From Spirochaetaceae bacterium (GTDB lineage: Bacteria > Spirochaetota > Spirochaetia > Treponematales > Breznakiellaceae), in assembly GCA_031283025.1 (NCBI GenBank), contig JAITCP010000180.1, forward strand, positions 1-42,081: a stretch of 42,081 bases of DNA, given 5' to 3'. Of this stretch, positions 1 through 7,511 are shown piece by piece (position 1 is the first letter of the stretch; each line of letters begins with the position of its first letter). Made by a program: the position numbers and the translations under genes. The notes under the pieces were generated by a model, which ran no database searches, was not told where the DNA came from, and saw nothing but the letters and a program-made list of their open reading frames with translations.

Positions 1-160
1 ATTCATGTCTAACCCCATTTGTTCCTCCGTGTCTGGTAGGAACCAGTATAATTTGGGCTAGATTTTTAGTTTTGATGCACACCCCCTTTTCGGCTAGATT
101 AATTATGAGGCAATGCGCCATATTGTGCCTAAAGAATCTTCATGGTAATCTAATTCTGGT
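1..160. other. intergenic, upstream of the beta-helix lipoprotein
   Basis: No gene is seen here. GCTAGATT occurs twice (about 57-65 and 94-102), and there is an imperfect inverted repeat around 109-131 (AGGCA and TGCCT arms). Positions 18-28 carry an 11-nt piece (GTTCCTCCGTG) resembling half of the inverted repeat at 9325-9392. I find no convincing -35/-10 pair and no strong ribosome binding site before the ATG at 161. Confidence 0.4.
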
Positions 161-1243
161 ATGAAACAGTTTTTAATTTTTGCTTGTGTTTTTTCTTTGT
201 TCTTTTTTGCCTGCGCTTCCGGCCCCAGATACCTTCCCGGGCAGGATACCTTTTATGTTAAAGCGGGCGGCAGCGACCGCAATGACGGCCTTTCACCGGA
301 AACCCCTTTCCGTTCCCTGTTTAAGGCCCTGGCCGCGGCGGCAAAGGGCACCATTAAAACAATAACGGTATTGGGCACGCTCGATGAGGCCAGTGAACAA
401 TCTTCCAATAGGGAAAGGGTTTTTCTCATCCAAAGCATGGGAAAGAATGAAATACTAATCCGTGGAACACCCTCCGCCGGTGAACCGGCAGTCCTTTCCG
501 CCGCAGGAAGCGGCAGAAGGGCAGTTCTGATTAGAGGCAATTCCCCCATCCGTTTTGAGCATATTGTCATTTCCGGCGGCGTTAGTTCCGGCGAAGGGGG
601 CGGCATAGGCATAGCGCCCGGTTGCACCGTAATCTTAGGGCCCGGCGCCGTGATACGGGATAATAAGTCGGACAATATTGGCGGCGGCATTGCGGTTTTT
701 AGGGGAGGTACCTGTACCCTTTCCGGCGGTACAATATACGGCAACACAGCCGGTTTAGCCGGGGGAGGCGTTGTCGTTATCCAGAGCGGAACCTTTATCA
801 TGGAAGAAGGCGTTGTTCGTGAAAATAAAACTTCAGGTTCCGGCGGCGGGTTTGCCTTATTGGGAGGGGGTGCCCTTGTTTTCAAAAACGGAGAGATCAA
901 CAGTAACAGCGCGGGAGAACACGGCGGAGGCATTGCAGCCGACACCGAAAGCGCTATAACCGTAGAGGGGGGCTTTATTTCCGCAAATACCGCCGCTATA
1001 TGGGGCGGAGGCGTTTTTACTGCCGGCCCCTTTCAAAAAACCGGCGGTAAGATTTATGGGAATGACGTGCCAAAAGATCAGGCTAATACTGCCGTTTTAG
1101 GCCCGGCGGTTTTTATTTACCAATGGGACAGAACATATAAGGTGCGGGAAAAGAGCGCCGGAGAAGACCTTATTCTGGATGCTTCCGCTGATGACGGCTG
1201 GGATATTGAAGAAGATGAAGAAAATGAAGAAGATGAAGAATAG
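161..1243 (+). CDS. beta-helix repeat lipoprotein, surface or periplasmic
   Basis: A 360-aa exported protein. The N-terminus is a lipoprotein signal with a hydrophobic stretch ending in FFFAC, giving a lipidated Cys18. An N-terminal segment of the DUF1565 type follows (YVKAGGSDRNDGLSPETPF, about 32-50). From about residue 90 to 300 there are glycine-rich imperfect repeats, such as SGGGFALLGGG and HGGGIAAD, with the NxxGxxGGGI pattern of right-handed parallel beta-helices and polymorphic-membrane-protein repeats. The last ~15 residues are strongly acidic. No catalytic residues are recognised. The gene stands alone and converges on the DUF192 gene, with 3 nt between stops. The start is the only ATG before the signal, but no good Shine-Dalgarno is visible. 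The ligand or role is unknown; adhesin-like or structural is a guess. Confidence 0.8.
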   Translation: MKQFLIFACVFSLFFFACASGPRYLPGQDTFYVKAGGSDRNDGLSPETPFRSLFKALAAAAKGTIKTITVLGTLDEASEQSSNRERVFLIQSMGKNEILIRGTPSAGEPAVLSAAGSGRRAVLIRGNSPIRFEHIVISGGVSSGEGGGIGIAPGCTVILGPGAVIRDNKSDNIGGGIAVFRGGTCTLSGGTIYGNTAGLAGGGVVVIQSGTFIMEEGVVRENKTSGSGGGFALLGGGALVFKNGEINSNSAGEHGGGIAADTESAITVEGGFISANTAAIWGGGVFTAGPFQKTGGKIYGNDVPKDQANTAVLGPAVFIYQWDRTYKVREKSAGEDLILDASADDGWDIEEDEENEEDEE

Positions 1244-1246
1244 CCC

Positions 1247-1723
1247 CTATAGCCCGCTTACTTTATTCCCCGCATTAATGCCTGTTTTGGCAAACCAGCC
1301 CTGGGGCACTTCCAGGGCATAGCGGACGGAACGGCTTGAATGGACGGAGCTTGTGTCGTGGGGGTACATATTTCGTATGTCAATGATAGTTCCGTCGTAA
1401 CTGATGTAGGCGATTGACAGTGGAATAAAGGTATTTTTCATCCAGAATGAAAGTACCTGGTCTCTTTCAAAGATAAAGAGCATTCCCTTGCCATCTTCCA
1501 GTTCCGTGCGGTACATCAAGCCGGTGTTCCGTTGCGTTTCTGTCCGGGCAAGTTCGACTGTAAGTGAAACCGGCCCGCCTGCGGAATTTATGGTAATTAC
1601 GCTGGTTTCAAGGCCCGTCTGAGGTTTGCCGGTTTGGGAAGTTCGGGATTCAGAAGGTTGGATTCTGCAGGTACAAAGGGTAAAGACAAGAAAAACCGGA
1701 CAGCACAGTTTCTTAAAATTCAT
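1247..1723 (-). CDS. DUF192 family lipoprotein
   Basis: A 158-aa protein with a lipoprotein-type signal (hydrophobic stretch, then LCTCR, Cys about 19) followed by a DUF192/COG1430 domain from about residue 45 to the end. Family-typical pieces are the RNTGLMYRTEL segment, the GMLFIFERDQ segment and the FWMKNTFIPLSIAYI motif, then the ALEVPQGW segment near the C-terminus. The family's biochemical role is not established. Its ATG lies 11 nt inside the 3' end of the upstream gene, and an AGGGG about 7 nt upstream supports the start, so the pair is likely translationally coupled. Confidence 0.85.
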   Translation of the reverse strand: MNFKKLCCPVFLVFTLCTCRIQPSESRTSQTGKPQTGLETSVITINSAGGPVSLTVELARTETQRNTGLMYRTELEDGKGMLFIFERDQVLSFWMKNTFIPLSIAYISYDGTIIDIRNMYPHDTSSVHSSRSVRYALEVPQGWFAKTGINAGNKVSGL

Positions 1724-2303
1724 TCAAAAACCCCTGGCGTCGGAATACTTCCGCAGATTCTTCCGTCTGCGCTTCGTTTATTATAGCCTTAAAAACGGCC
1801 ATATCAATGTACTTTACCGTTAAGGGCCGTTCAAGCGAAATTCGGGTTTCGTCATTTTCCCAGACCGCTTCCCGGGGGTTTAGGCTTACCGGTTCGCCGT
1901 ATTTTCTGACAAGGCTGGTAAAAACCGAATAATGGTCAATACGCCGGCTGTCCAGTGTGAACGCCATGATAAAAACCGCTTCTTCCCTAAGCTGAAAAAA
2001 GGCCCGGCGTATAAAGGAAAGCCCGGTGGTCTCCACCAGATTTTCTTCTTTGGCGGGCAGGAAGGACACGTCCGGGTCTCCCCGGAATTCAAAAAGTTCG
2101 TCATCTTTCAGGGCTTCTTTCAATTCTTCCAGGTTCATGCCAAGCCGGAGATTTCTGAATGACCGGGGCAGATCCTCTGAACCGGGGATTAAAGACGGCC
2201 CGGGGCCGGAGGGCAGCGTAATATCCATTGTAGTCTGAGGCCATAGGGGAAAAACAAAAGCCAGAAAAACTATTACGGGAAAAAGCGGAATTTTTAGTTT
2301 CAT
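1713..2303 (-). CDS. exported protein of unknown function
   Basis: A 196-aa protein I do not recognise. The N-terminus is a clear Sec signal (MKLKIP, then a hydrophobic stretch to about residue 22, with probable cleavage near WPQ). The mature part is rich in charged residues and contains an LRLGMNLEELKEALKDD segment resembling the short alpha/beta modules of small periplasmic lipoproteins (SmpA-like), which I cannot confirm. No good ribosome binding site precedes the ATG at 2303. It overlaps the following DUF192 gene by 11 nt, so both are probably on one transcript. Confidence 0.7.
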   Translation of the reverse strand: MKLKIPLFPVIVFLAFVFPLWPQTTMDITLPSGPGPSLIPGSEDLPRSFRNLRLGMNLEELKEALKDDELFEFRGDPDVSFLPAKEENLVETTGLSFIRRAFFQLREEAVFIMAFTLDSRRIDHYSVFTSLVRKYGEPVSLNPREAVWENDETRISLERPLTVKYIDMAVFKAIINEAQTEESAEVFRRQGFLNEF

Positions 2304-2357
2304 GTTTTATTATCGGCAAAATACCGGATCGGCAAAATTGCCGTAACAATGAACTGC

Positions 2358-3593
2358 TTACAGACTGCTTATGGCAGTGCCCTCACGGCGGGATCTTTCA
2401 ATTTTTTCCATTTTACGGTAATACTCGGTTTGTTTGAAAATATCCGATAAATCCGTGGAATGGATTTTTTCATTGACGACCTGGATTCTTTTGTTTGCCA
2501 GGAGTTTCTGAAAAACCAGAGAGCCCTCACTTTGGGTAATTCCAACCATATTGACCAGTTCCCTGGGGCCAAAATCAAAGGTATACGTGGATGTGTTAAA
2601 AGGCACCCGGTTTTTTTCAAGCTGGATAAGGAGGGCGTCGTACATTCGTCCTACCGGATCGTGAATCAGGGTATTGACCAGTTGTTTATAAATAAACCAG
2701 ATGCGTTCCGCCAGCAGGGTGGTAAGCCGGGATACGATCTGGGGCTGAGTGCTGACCATTCGTTCAAAATTCGCCCTGTTAACGGCCATTAGATGGCATT
2801 CCTCGTAGGCAACGGCGCAAGCCGCCCTTGGTTTTGATTCCAAAAGGGACATTTCCCCAAATATATCCCCGGCTTTAAGCACCGCCAGAAGTACCTCATT
2901 ATTGTCAACTATTTTTGCGATTTTTACCGATCCCTTTTGGATAATAAACAGTTCCTCTCCCGGTTCGCCCTCTGAAAAAATCATGTTGTCTTTGGGATAA
3001 ACGCGGTTAAATTCATCGCTTTTGAATTCTATTTTTACCGATTTAATATACCCGGCAATTTTTGCCATCAACTGCCTGGCTTTATTGGCGTTTCCCCCCT
3101 GGGGGCAATATTTGATATACTGATTAAAGGCATAGTAGGCCTGGTTATACTGGTTTTGGCGGGTATAATATTCGGCCACATTGTATAGGTGGGACACATC
3201 TTCTTCCGCTGTGTTTTTCAGCGTTAGTCTGGTTAAGGCTTCATCCAGATAACGCACCCGTTTGGAAAACTGGAGGATGATCTTCATTGCCACAGGAGTA
3301 TTGTTCTGTATAAGCTGGCCATACTGTTCTTTCATAACAGAAATAAGGGTAACATCGGTAATGGCCTGGGCTGTTTCTATATGGCTGTGGCTGGACATGG
3401 TAGAAACAACTCCAAAGAAGTCTCCGGGGCCAAGGACGCTCCCCCCTTCTTCTTGCACCACCTCTACATCCTTGGAAAGCCGCACCTTACCTTGGCGTAT
3501 GATAAAAAACCGGTCTGCATTGGGTTTGCCTTCCACAATGATGTATGAGTCTTTTTTATAGTTTATAAATGCAAGTTGAAGCGGCCCCGGCAT
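2358..3593 (-). CDS. Crp/Fnr-like regulator with two cNMP-binding domains
   Basis: A 411-aa protein. The first cyclic-nucleotide-binding (CAP-ED) fold spans about residues 10-115, with the PGDFFGVVSTMSSHSH segment in the phosphate-binding-cassette position. A helical linker (about 130-180) includes a TPR-like stretch around YNQAYYAFNQYIKYCP. A second CAP-ED fold spans about 195-310 (GDIFGEMSLLESKPRAACAV, close to the classic cassette). A winged-helix region follows at about 320-395, including GPRELVNMVGITQSEG. Crp-family proteins usually have one sensor domain, so the duplicated arrangement is notable. A GAGG four bases upstream supports the ATG. I recall a cNMP-binding protein beside murB and cysS in T. 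pallidum, which fits this neighbourhood. The effector is unknown. Confidence 0.85.
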   Translation of the reverse strand: MPGPLQLAFINYKKDSYIIVEGKPNADRFFIIRQGKVRLSKDVEVVQEEGGSVLGPGDFFGVVSTMSSHSHIETAQAITDVTLISVMKEQYGQLIQNNTPVAMKIILQFSKRVRYLDEALTRLTLKNTAEEDVSHLYNVAEYYTRQNQYNQAYYAFNQYIKYCPQGGNANKARQLMAKIAGYIKSVKIEFKSDEFNRVYPKDNMIFSEGEPGEELFIIQKGSVKIAKIVDNNEVLLAVLKAGDIFGEMSLLESKPRAACAVAYEECHLMAVNRANFERMVSTQPQIVSRLTTLLAERIWFIYKQLVNTLIHDPVGRMYDALLIQLEKNRVPFNTSTYTFDFGPRELVNMVGITQSEGSLVFQKLLANKRIQVVNEKIHSTDLSDIFKQTEYYRKMEKIERSRREGTAISSL

Positions 3594-3622
3594 CTACCTC
3601 TACCTTATATTTCGCCTTAAAA

Positions 3623-3651
3623 AGTATACTGGAAAAAGGTCGGCATGGCAA
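3623..3651 (-). promoter_or_regulatory. sigma-70-type promoter for the cNMP regulator
   Basis: On the minus strand TTGCCA (3651-3646) and TATACT (3628-3623) are separated by exactly 17 bp, giving a leader of about 25 nt before the ATG at 3593. This is a good match to the consensus, and it suggests the regulator is transcribed independently of the HATPase-like gene upstream. Confidence 0.6.
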
Positions 3652-3679
3652 TAGGAGGTTTAGGCTGTTTCAGGGTGTT

Positions 3680-4336
3680 TTATGCGGCCACGGGGATAAC
3701 GATCCGGGCAATGGTTTCCTCGTTGGTTCTGAGTATATCAAAAGCGTTGGTACCCAAGCCCAGTTTTTTTAACATTATTACCAGCATTACCAGGCCCAAT
3801 CCTGCCCCCTCAGAATCGTCCAGAACCTGTACAATGGCCTCTTCCAGTTCATCACATTCTTTGGCCTTTATAATGCGGCTGCGGATTCTTTCCAGTTCTG
3901 TTATGGTTATGGAAGCGTTGTTCCTGACTTCTATGGTAATGACTCTGTCTTTAAGCTGAAGAATCAGCTTTATGTAAAGCCCCTGCTGGCGCTGGAGTTC
4001 CAGATAGTAATCAATGTTTTTCAGGGTATCGTCCCTAAAATTCGCCATACCCTTTTGATAATCGGTAGTATCATTAAGATCAAGCCCTTTTAGTGAAAAA
4101 TAGGCCCGTTTTGTGTTTGCTTTCTTGGCGTTTACTACCAGTTCCTGTATGCAATAGACCACATTGTCCTTAAGGTCGGATTGTTTTACATGATCAAGAA
4201 AGATGGAAACAACCTGTTCTATATAACGTTCAACCTTCCGTGGCGCCGTATAGGTGGTCATAATCAGAGGCACTTCCATTCTGATCGCCTCATTCACTTT
4301 CTCAATATCAACGGAAACGATGTCAACGTCGGCCAT
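3680..4336 (-). CDS. HATPase_c-like (GHKL) protein, possible serine/histidine-kinase-type regulator
   Basis: A 218-aa soluble protein without a signal or membrane segment. It carries pieces of a GHKL ATP-binding fold: an N-box-like helix (IQELVVNAKKAN, with E65 and N69), a VRNN at 137-140 in the D-box position, and a G2-type loop EGAGLGL (176-182) followed by a hydrophobic helix. There is no recognisable phospho-acceptor histidine domain, so it resembles a stand-alone kinase or anti-sigma ATPase domain more than a sensor kinase. The start has a strong GAGGTGAGG upstream and its own promoter. It lies 86 bp upstream of the cNMP regulator, so a joint signalling role is possible but inferred. Confidence 0.65.
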   Translation of the reverse strand: MADVDIVSVDIEKVNEAIRMEVPLIMTTYTAPRKVERYIEQVVSIFLDHVKQSDLKDNVVYCIQELVVNAKKANTKRAYFSLKGLDLNDTTDYQKGMANFRDDTLKNIDYYLELQRQQGLYIKLILQLKDRVITIEVRNNASITITELERIRSRIIKAKECDELEEAIVQVLDDSEGAGLGLVMLVIMLKKLGLGTNAFDILRTNEETIARIVIPVAA

Positions 4337-4370
4337 TTTGCCTCACCTCAAAAACGGGATTCGTTGTTAC

Positions 4371-4399
4371 ATTATCTAACTAACCTGATCTTTTGTCAA
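4371..4399 (-). promoter_or_regulatory. sigma-70-type promoter for the HATPase-like gene
   Basis: Minus strand TTGACA (4399-4394), a 17-bp spacer, then GATAAT (4376-4371). The -35 is perfect and the -10 has five of six consensus bases. The ATG at 4336 is about 28 nt downstream of the predicted start point and is preceded by GAGGTGAGG. This is one of the two best-formed promoters seen in the window. Confidence 0.75.
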
Positions 4400-4407
4400 G
4401 AAAGAAT

Positions 4408-5403
4408 TTAATAAAAATTCCCGGTAAAGAGTATTTCCCGCTCAAGTTCCATACCCGTTTCCTCTTTAACACGATCTTCCACCATTTTTACCAGGGCCAG
4501 AATATCGGCGGAGCGGGCCCCGCCCGAATTTATGATGATGTTTCCGTGCCAGGGGGCTACCTGGGCGCCCCCTACACGGAAGCCCTTAAGCCCCAATTCA
4601 TCAATAATTTGCCCTGTCGGCTTGCCAAAGGCCCGGTTGTTTTTAAAGGCCGATCCTGCGCTGGGGCAGCGGTAGTGGCCCTTTGTTTCCCGGTCTTTCC
4701 GACGGGCCGATATTGTTTCCCGGATTACAGCGCTTTCCCCTTCTTCAAGAGCGGCGGAAACGGCCAGAATGAGGCAATCCATTCCCTGAAAAGGGCTTTT
4801 TTTATAGGAAAAATCCTCTTTTTTAGGGGTAATGGTCCGTATCCCGTTCCATTCCAGCACTTTTACCTGCCGAACTACGTCGGCCATTTCCCGGTCATAA
4901 CAGCGCGCATTCATCCACAGGGCCCCTCCTATGGAACCGGGCATACCCGCCAGAAATTCCATCCCGGAAAGACTCCGTGCGGCGGCAATTTCCACCGCAT
5001 CATCTACAGAGGTTCCGGCGCGGAAGAATAAGGAGTGGGGAGTAGGGAGTGGGGAGTAGGGAGTAGGAACTTCTTCCCCATTCCCCATTCCCCACTCCCC
5101 ACTCCCCATCTCCCCAGCATATCCCCCGGTGTCCAGCACTATGCCCCGAATTCCTTCATCGGACACGGCAAGGTTTGCCCCGCCGCCCAGAACAAAGACA
5201 GGAATTCTTTCATTGTGAGCGGATTCCAGAAGCATAGCGGCGTATTCGGGAAAACACTCCCCTTCGGGGCGTATCCACAAATCCGCCGGCCCTCCGGTTT
5301 TGAAGGTAGTGTGATCGGACATGGGCTCGTTAAACCGGAAACTCCCCTGAAAAGGGACGGAACGGGAATTGCAGTTTTCCAGGAATTTTGTTAAAGTATT
5401 CAC
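4408..5403 (-). CDS. murB: UDP-N-acetylenolpyruvoylglucosamine reductase MurB
   Basis: A 331-aa cytoplasmic FAD enzyme that reduces UDP-GlcNAc-enolpyruvate to UDP-MurNAc in peptidoglycan precursor synthesis. Family pieces visible: HTTFKTGGPADLWI (FAD-binding start), VLGGGANLAVSDEG, GMEFLAGMPGSIGGALWMNA, SAGSAFKN with the catalytic-serine region, and IIDELGLKGFRVGGAQVAPWHGN. The C-terminus has the usual Glu in the MELEREILFTG segment. The start is GTG at 5403; no Shine-Dalgarno is seen. About 28 residues between roughly 98 and 125 are encoded by a G-rich inverted repeat and have no place in the family fold, so they should form an extra loop. It diverges from cysS with only 14 bp between starts. 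Confidence 0.93.
   Translation of the reverse strand: MNTLTKFLENCNSRSVPFQGSFRFNEPMSDHTTFKTGGPADLWIRPEGECFPEYAAMLLESAHNERIPVFVLGGGANLAVSDEGIRGIVLDTGGYAGEMGSGEWGMGNGEEVPTPYSPLPTPHSLFFRAGTSVDDAVEIAAARSLSGMEFLAGMPGSIGGALWMNARCYDREMADVVRQVKVLEWNGIRTITPKKEDFSYKKSPFQGMDCLILAVSAALEEGESAVIRETISARRKDRETKGHYRCPSAGSAFKNNRAFGKPTGQIIDELGLKGFRVGGAQVAPWHGNIIINSGGARSADILALVKMVEDRVKEETGMELEREILFTGNFY
5030..5115. repeat. in-frame G-rich inverted/tandem repeat inside murB
   Basis: One half is tandem copies of a GGAGTGGGGAGTA-like unit; the other half is their reverse complement (ATTCCCC and ACTCCCC units), with a short AACTTCTT centre around 5069-5074. It is translated in murB as a Gly/Glu/Trp-rich half followed by a Pro/Thr/Ser/Tyr-rich half, with no stop. 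The neighbouring murB sequence is ordinary, which points to an inserted mobile palindrome or a repeat expansion. Confidence 0.8.
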
Positions 5404-5409
5404 AGAGTT

Positions 5410-5415
5410 ACTATA
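5410..5415 (-). promoter_or_regulatory. murB: possible -10 element giving a leaderless murB mRNA
   Basis: Minus strand TATAGT lies six bases before the GTG start of murB, so initiation would fall at or next to the start codon. No convincing -35 is seen. The idea rests on the lack of a Shine-Dalgarno and the 14-bp space to cysS; it is tentative. Confidence 0.3.
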
Positions 5416-5417
5416 CC

Positions 5418-6872
5418 ATGCCGCTCCAATTATTTAATACGCTGGGCCGTAAACAGGAAGAATTTATACCCCTTAATCCGGGCGTGGTTGGTTTTTACGG
5501 CTGCGGGCCCACGGTGTATAACTATGCCCATATCGGGAACCTGCGGGCCTATGTTACTCACGACATCCTTGTCCGCCTGCTCCGGGAACGGGGCTTTCGG
5601 GTGAACCATGTGATGAATATAACCGATGTGGGCCATCTTTCCGGGGATAATGATTCCGGTGAAGACAAGATGGTAAAAAGCGCCGCAGAGCGGGGCAGAA
5701 CCGTACTGGAAACCGCTGAATTTTATACACAGGCTTTTTTTAACGATACGGACAGGATCAACGTAATCCGGCCTTCCGTTGTTTGTAGGGCTACCGAACA
5801 CATTGACGGCATGATCGCCCTTATTAAGCGCATTGAGGAACGGGGCTATACCTACAGTTCCGGGGGGAATCTCTATTTTGACATAAGCCGTTTTGACCGC
5901 TATGGGGAACTGGCCCTGCTCCGCATGGACGAGCTTAAGGCCGGCGCCAGAACCGCCGTGGATGAGAATAAACGGAACTCAGGCGATTTTGTCCTTTGGT
6001 TCACTAAAAGTAAATTTGAAAACCAGGCCCTGGTCTGGGACAGCCCCTGGGGGCGGGGTTATCCGGGATGGCATATTGAATGTTCGGCAATGAGCATAAA
6101 GTACCTGGGTGAGCAGTTTGATATACACGCTGGGGGAATCGATCATATTCCTGTCCACCATACCAACGAGATCGCCCAAAGTGAAGGGGCCACGGGAATT
6201 CACCCATGGGTTCGGTACTGGGTTCATAACGAATTTTTGGTAATGGATAAGGGGAAAATGTCAAAAAGCGCGGGAGCTTTTCTTACCCTGCAAGATTTGG
6301 TAGAACAGGGTTTTGATCCTTTGGATTACCGGTACTTTCTTATTGGGGGCCATTACCGGAGCCAACTTCAATTTTCCTGGGACAGTTTAGAAGGCGCCCG
6401 GAATTCCCGCAAATCCCTGATGGACAGGCTACGGCTATTGGCGGAAACTGCGGGTGCTGACAATCCTCACAGCCCTGTCTCTTTTGACAGCCCTGCCTCT
6501 TCCGGCAGCCCTGCCATAAAGCGGCTTGACGCTTTTAACGCGGCCCTTGATGATGATATTTCCACCCCAAGGGCGCTGGCGGAACTGTGGGGCCTCCTAA
6601 AGGACAATGCCGTTCCTCCGGCGGATGCCCTGAGGGCCTGCCTGTACATGGACCGTGTGCTTGGGCTAAAGTTGGAAAGAGCCCTGATCGGAGGCGGGGA
6701 GGAAGCTCCCCCTGAATTAACAGCGGAAATTGAAGATCTGGTTGCCCGGCGGAACGCGGCAAAGGCGGCAAAAGACTTTGCCCAGGCCGATGCAATCAGG
6801 AACGAACTGTCCCTGCGGGGTATTGTATTGGAAGATACCAAGACCGGTACGGTATGGCGGCGTGCAAAGTAA
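5418..6872 (+). CDS. cysS: cysteinyl-tRNA synthetase
   Basis: A 484-aa class I aminoacyl-tRNA synthetase that charges tRNA-Cys. Visible: the first zinc cysteine in FYGCGPTVYNYAHIGN (C29, with HIGN at 38-41 in place of HIGH), the zinc/substrate region GWHIECSAMS and GGIDHIPVHHTNEIAQSE, and KMSKS at 280-284. The helical DALR-type domain and a C-terminal tail (residues ~440-484) follow. The length is normal. The frame is open further upstream to a TTG at 5388, but that extension would overlap the murB start and is not family-like, so ATG 5418 is chosen. No strong Shine-Dalgarno is present. A TTGCAG/TAAAGT pair with 17-bp spacing (5369-5397) may be its promoter, inside murB. Confidence 0.95.
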   Translation: MPLQLFNTLGRKQEEFIPLNPGVVGFYGCGPTVYNYAHIGNLRAYVTHDILVRLLRERGFRVNHVMNITDVGHLSGDNDSGEDKMVKSAAERGRTVLETAEFYTQAFFNDTDRINVIRPSVVCRATEHIDGMIALIKRIEERGYTYSSGGNLYFDISRFDRYGELALLRMDELKAGARTAVDENKRNSGDFVLWFTKSKFENQALVWDSPWGRGYPGWHIECSAMSIKYLGEQFDIHAGGIDHIPVHHTNEIAQSEGATGIHPWVRYWVHNEFLVMDKGKMSKSAGAFLTLQDLVEQGFDPLDYRYFLIGGHYRSQLQFSWDSLEGARNSRKSLMDRLRLLAETAGADNPHSPVSFDSPASSGSPAIKRLDAFNAALDDDISTPRALAELWGLLKDNAVPPADALRACLYMDRVLGLKLERALIGGGEEAPPELTAEIEDLVARRNAAKAAKDFAQADAIRNELSLRGIVLEDTKTGTVWRRAK

Positions 6873-6888
6873 TAATTTGTGTTATTGT

Positions 6889-6903
6889 TGTAACACTGTA
6901 ACA
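6889..6903 (+). promoter_or_regulatory. tandem TGTAACA repeat before the ECF sigma gene
   Basis: TGTAACA occurs twice (6889-6895 and 6897-6903) with one base between, directly upstream of the GGAG ribosome site of the ECF sigma gene. The first copy also forms the right arm of a GTGTTA/TAACAC hairpin (6879-6896). AAC-containing -35 elements are common for ECF sigma factors, so this could be an autoregulatory site, but no matching -10 is evident. Confidence 0.3.
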
Positions 6904-6917
6904 TTTGGAGTTAAAGA

Positions 6918-7496
6918 TTGTTTTCAGAAGTGAGAGTAGATGTATCGCCGCAGGAGGTATTCCGGCGCTTATATACGGGGGTTTTTCCTATTTTGTTTCG
7001 GGTTGCCTGTCGTATAACAGCCAACGAAGAAGCGGCGGAAGATATGTGCCAAGAGGCTTTTTTTAGGTACCATGAGAAAGGGATGATTTTTCCCAACCCT
7101 GACGAGGCCAAATACTGGCTAATCCGGGTGGTTAAAAATTCAGCTCTGAATTATGCCAAGCGGAAGGAGCGTGAAAGGCGGGCCTATCAGCGGGCTTTCC
7201 GGGAGGAATACAGAAATGAGGGGAGTGGTGAAGAGGATTTATTACGAAAGGAAACCAGGCGTGAAGTAACGGAAGCTCTTGAACGGCTTCCCGAAAATCT
7301 GCGGATGGTGCTAATATTAAAGGAATATGGGGAATTGAATTACAAGGAAATTGCACGGATTTTGGGTATTAGCGAGGGCAACGTGAAAGTACGGGTATTT
7401 AGGGCAAGGGAACGGCTTTCCGCCCTGCTGGGAACGCAAGCCGGCGTGGCCGAAGAAGCGGCGCTGCCGGCGCCGTTAGCGGAAGAGAGGCTGTAA
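6918..7496 (+). CDS. ECF-type RNA polymerase sigma factor
   Basis: A 192-aa sigma-70 family protein with only regions 2 and 4. Region 2 is at about residues 12-75 (the AAEDMCQEAFFRYHEKG helix and the YWLIRVVKNSALNYAKRKERER helix). Region 4 is at about 125-180 (LERLPENLRMVLILKEYGE, then the helix-turn-helix around YKEIARILGISEGNVKVRVFRARERL). It starts with TTG, chosen because GGAG lies 7 nt upstream. The next gene is a zinc-finger anti-sigma factor, the usual partner. I recall an rpoE-like gene right after cysS in T. pallidum, so the position appears conserved. It probably controls an envelope or stress regulon; the targets are unknown. Confidence 0.92.
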   Translation: MFSEVRVDVSPQEVFRRLYTGVFPILFRVACRITANEEAAEDMCQEAFFRYHEKGMIFPNPDEAKYWLIRVVKNSALNYAKRKERERRAYQRAFREEYRNEGSGEEDLLRKETRREVTEALERLPENLRMVLILKEYGELNYKEIARILGISEGNVKVRVFRARERLSALLGTQAGVAEEAALPAPLAEERL

Positions 7497-7511
7497 AAAA
7501 TGAGGGGTAAT

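Noticed and set aside
18-28. GTTCCTCCGTG at the window edge as a full CACGGAG-type repeat
   Set aside because: Only 11 bases match and no partner arm is present nearby, so it could be chance or a truncated copy.
5388-5417. TTG start extending CysS by ten codons
   Set aside because: It overlaps the murB start, has no ribosome site and adds residues unlike the family N-terminus; ATG 5418 fits better.
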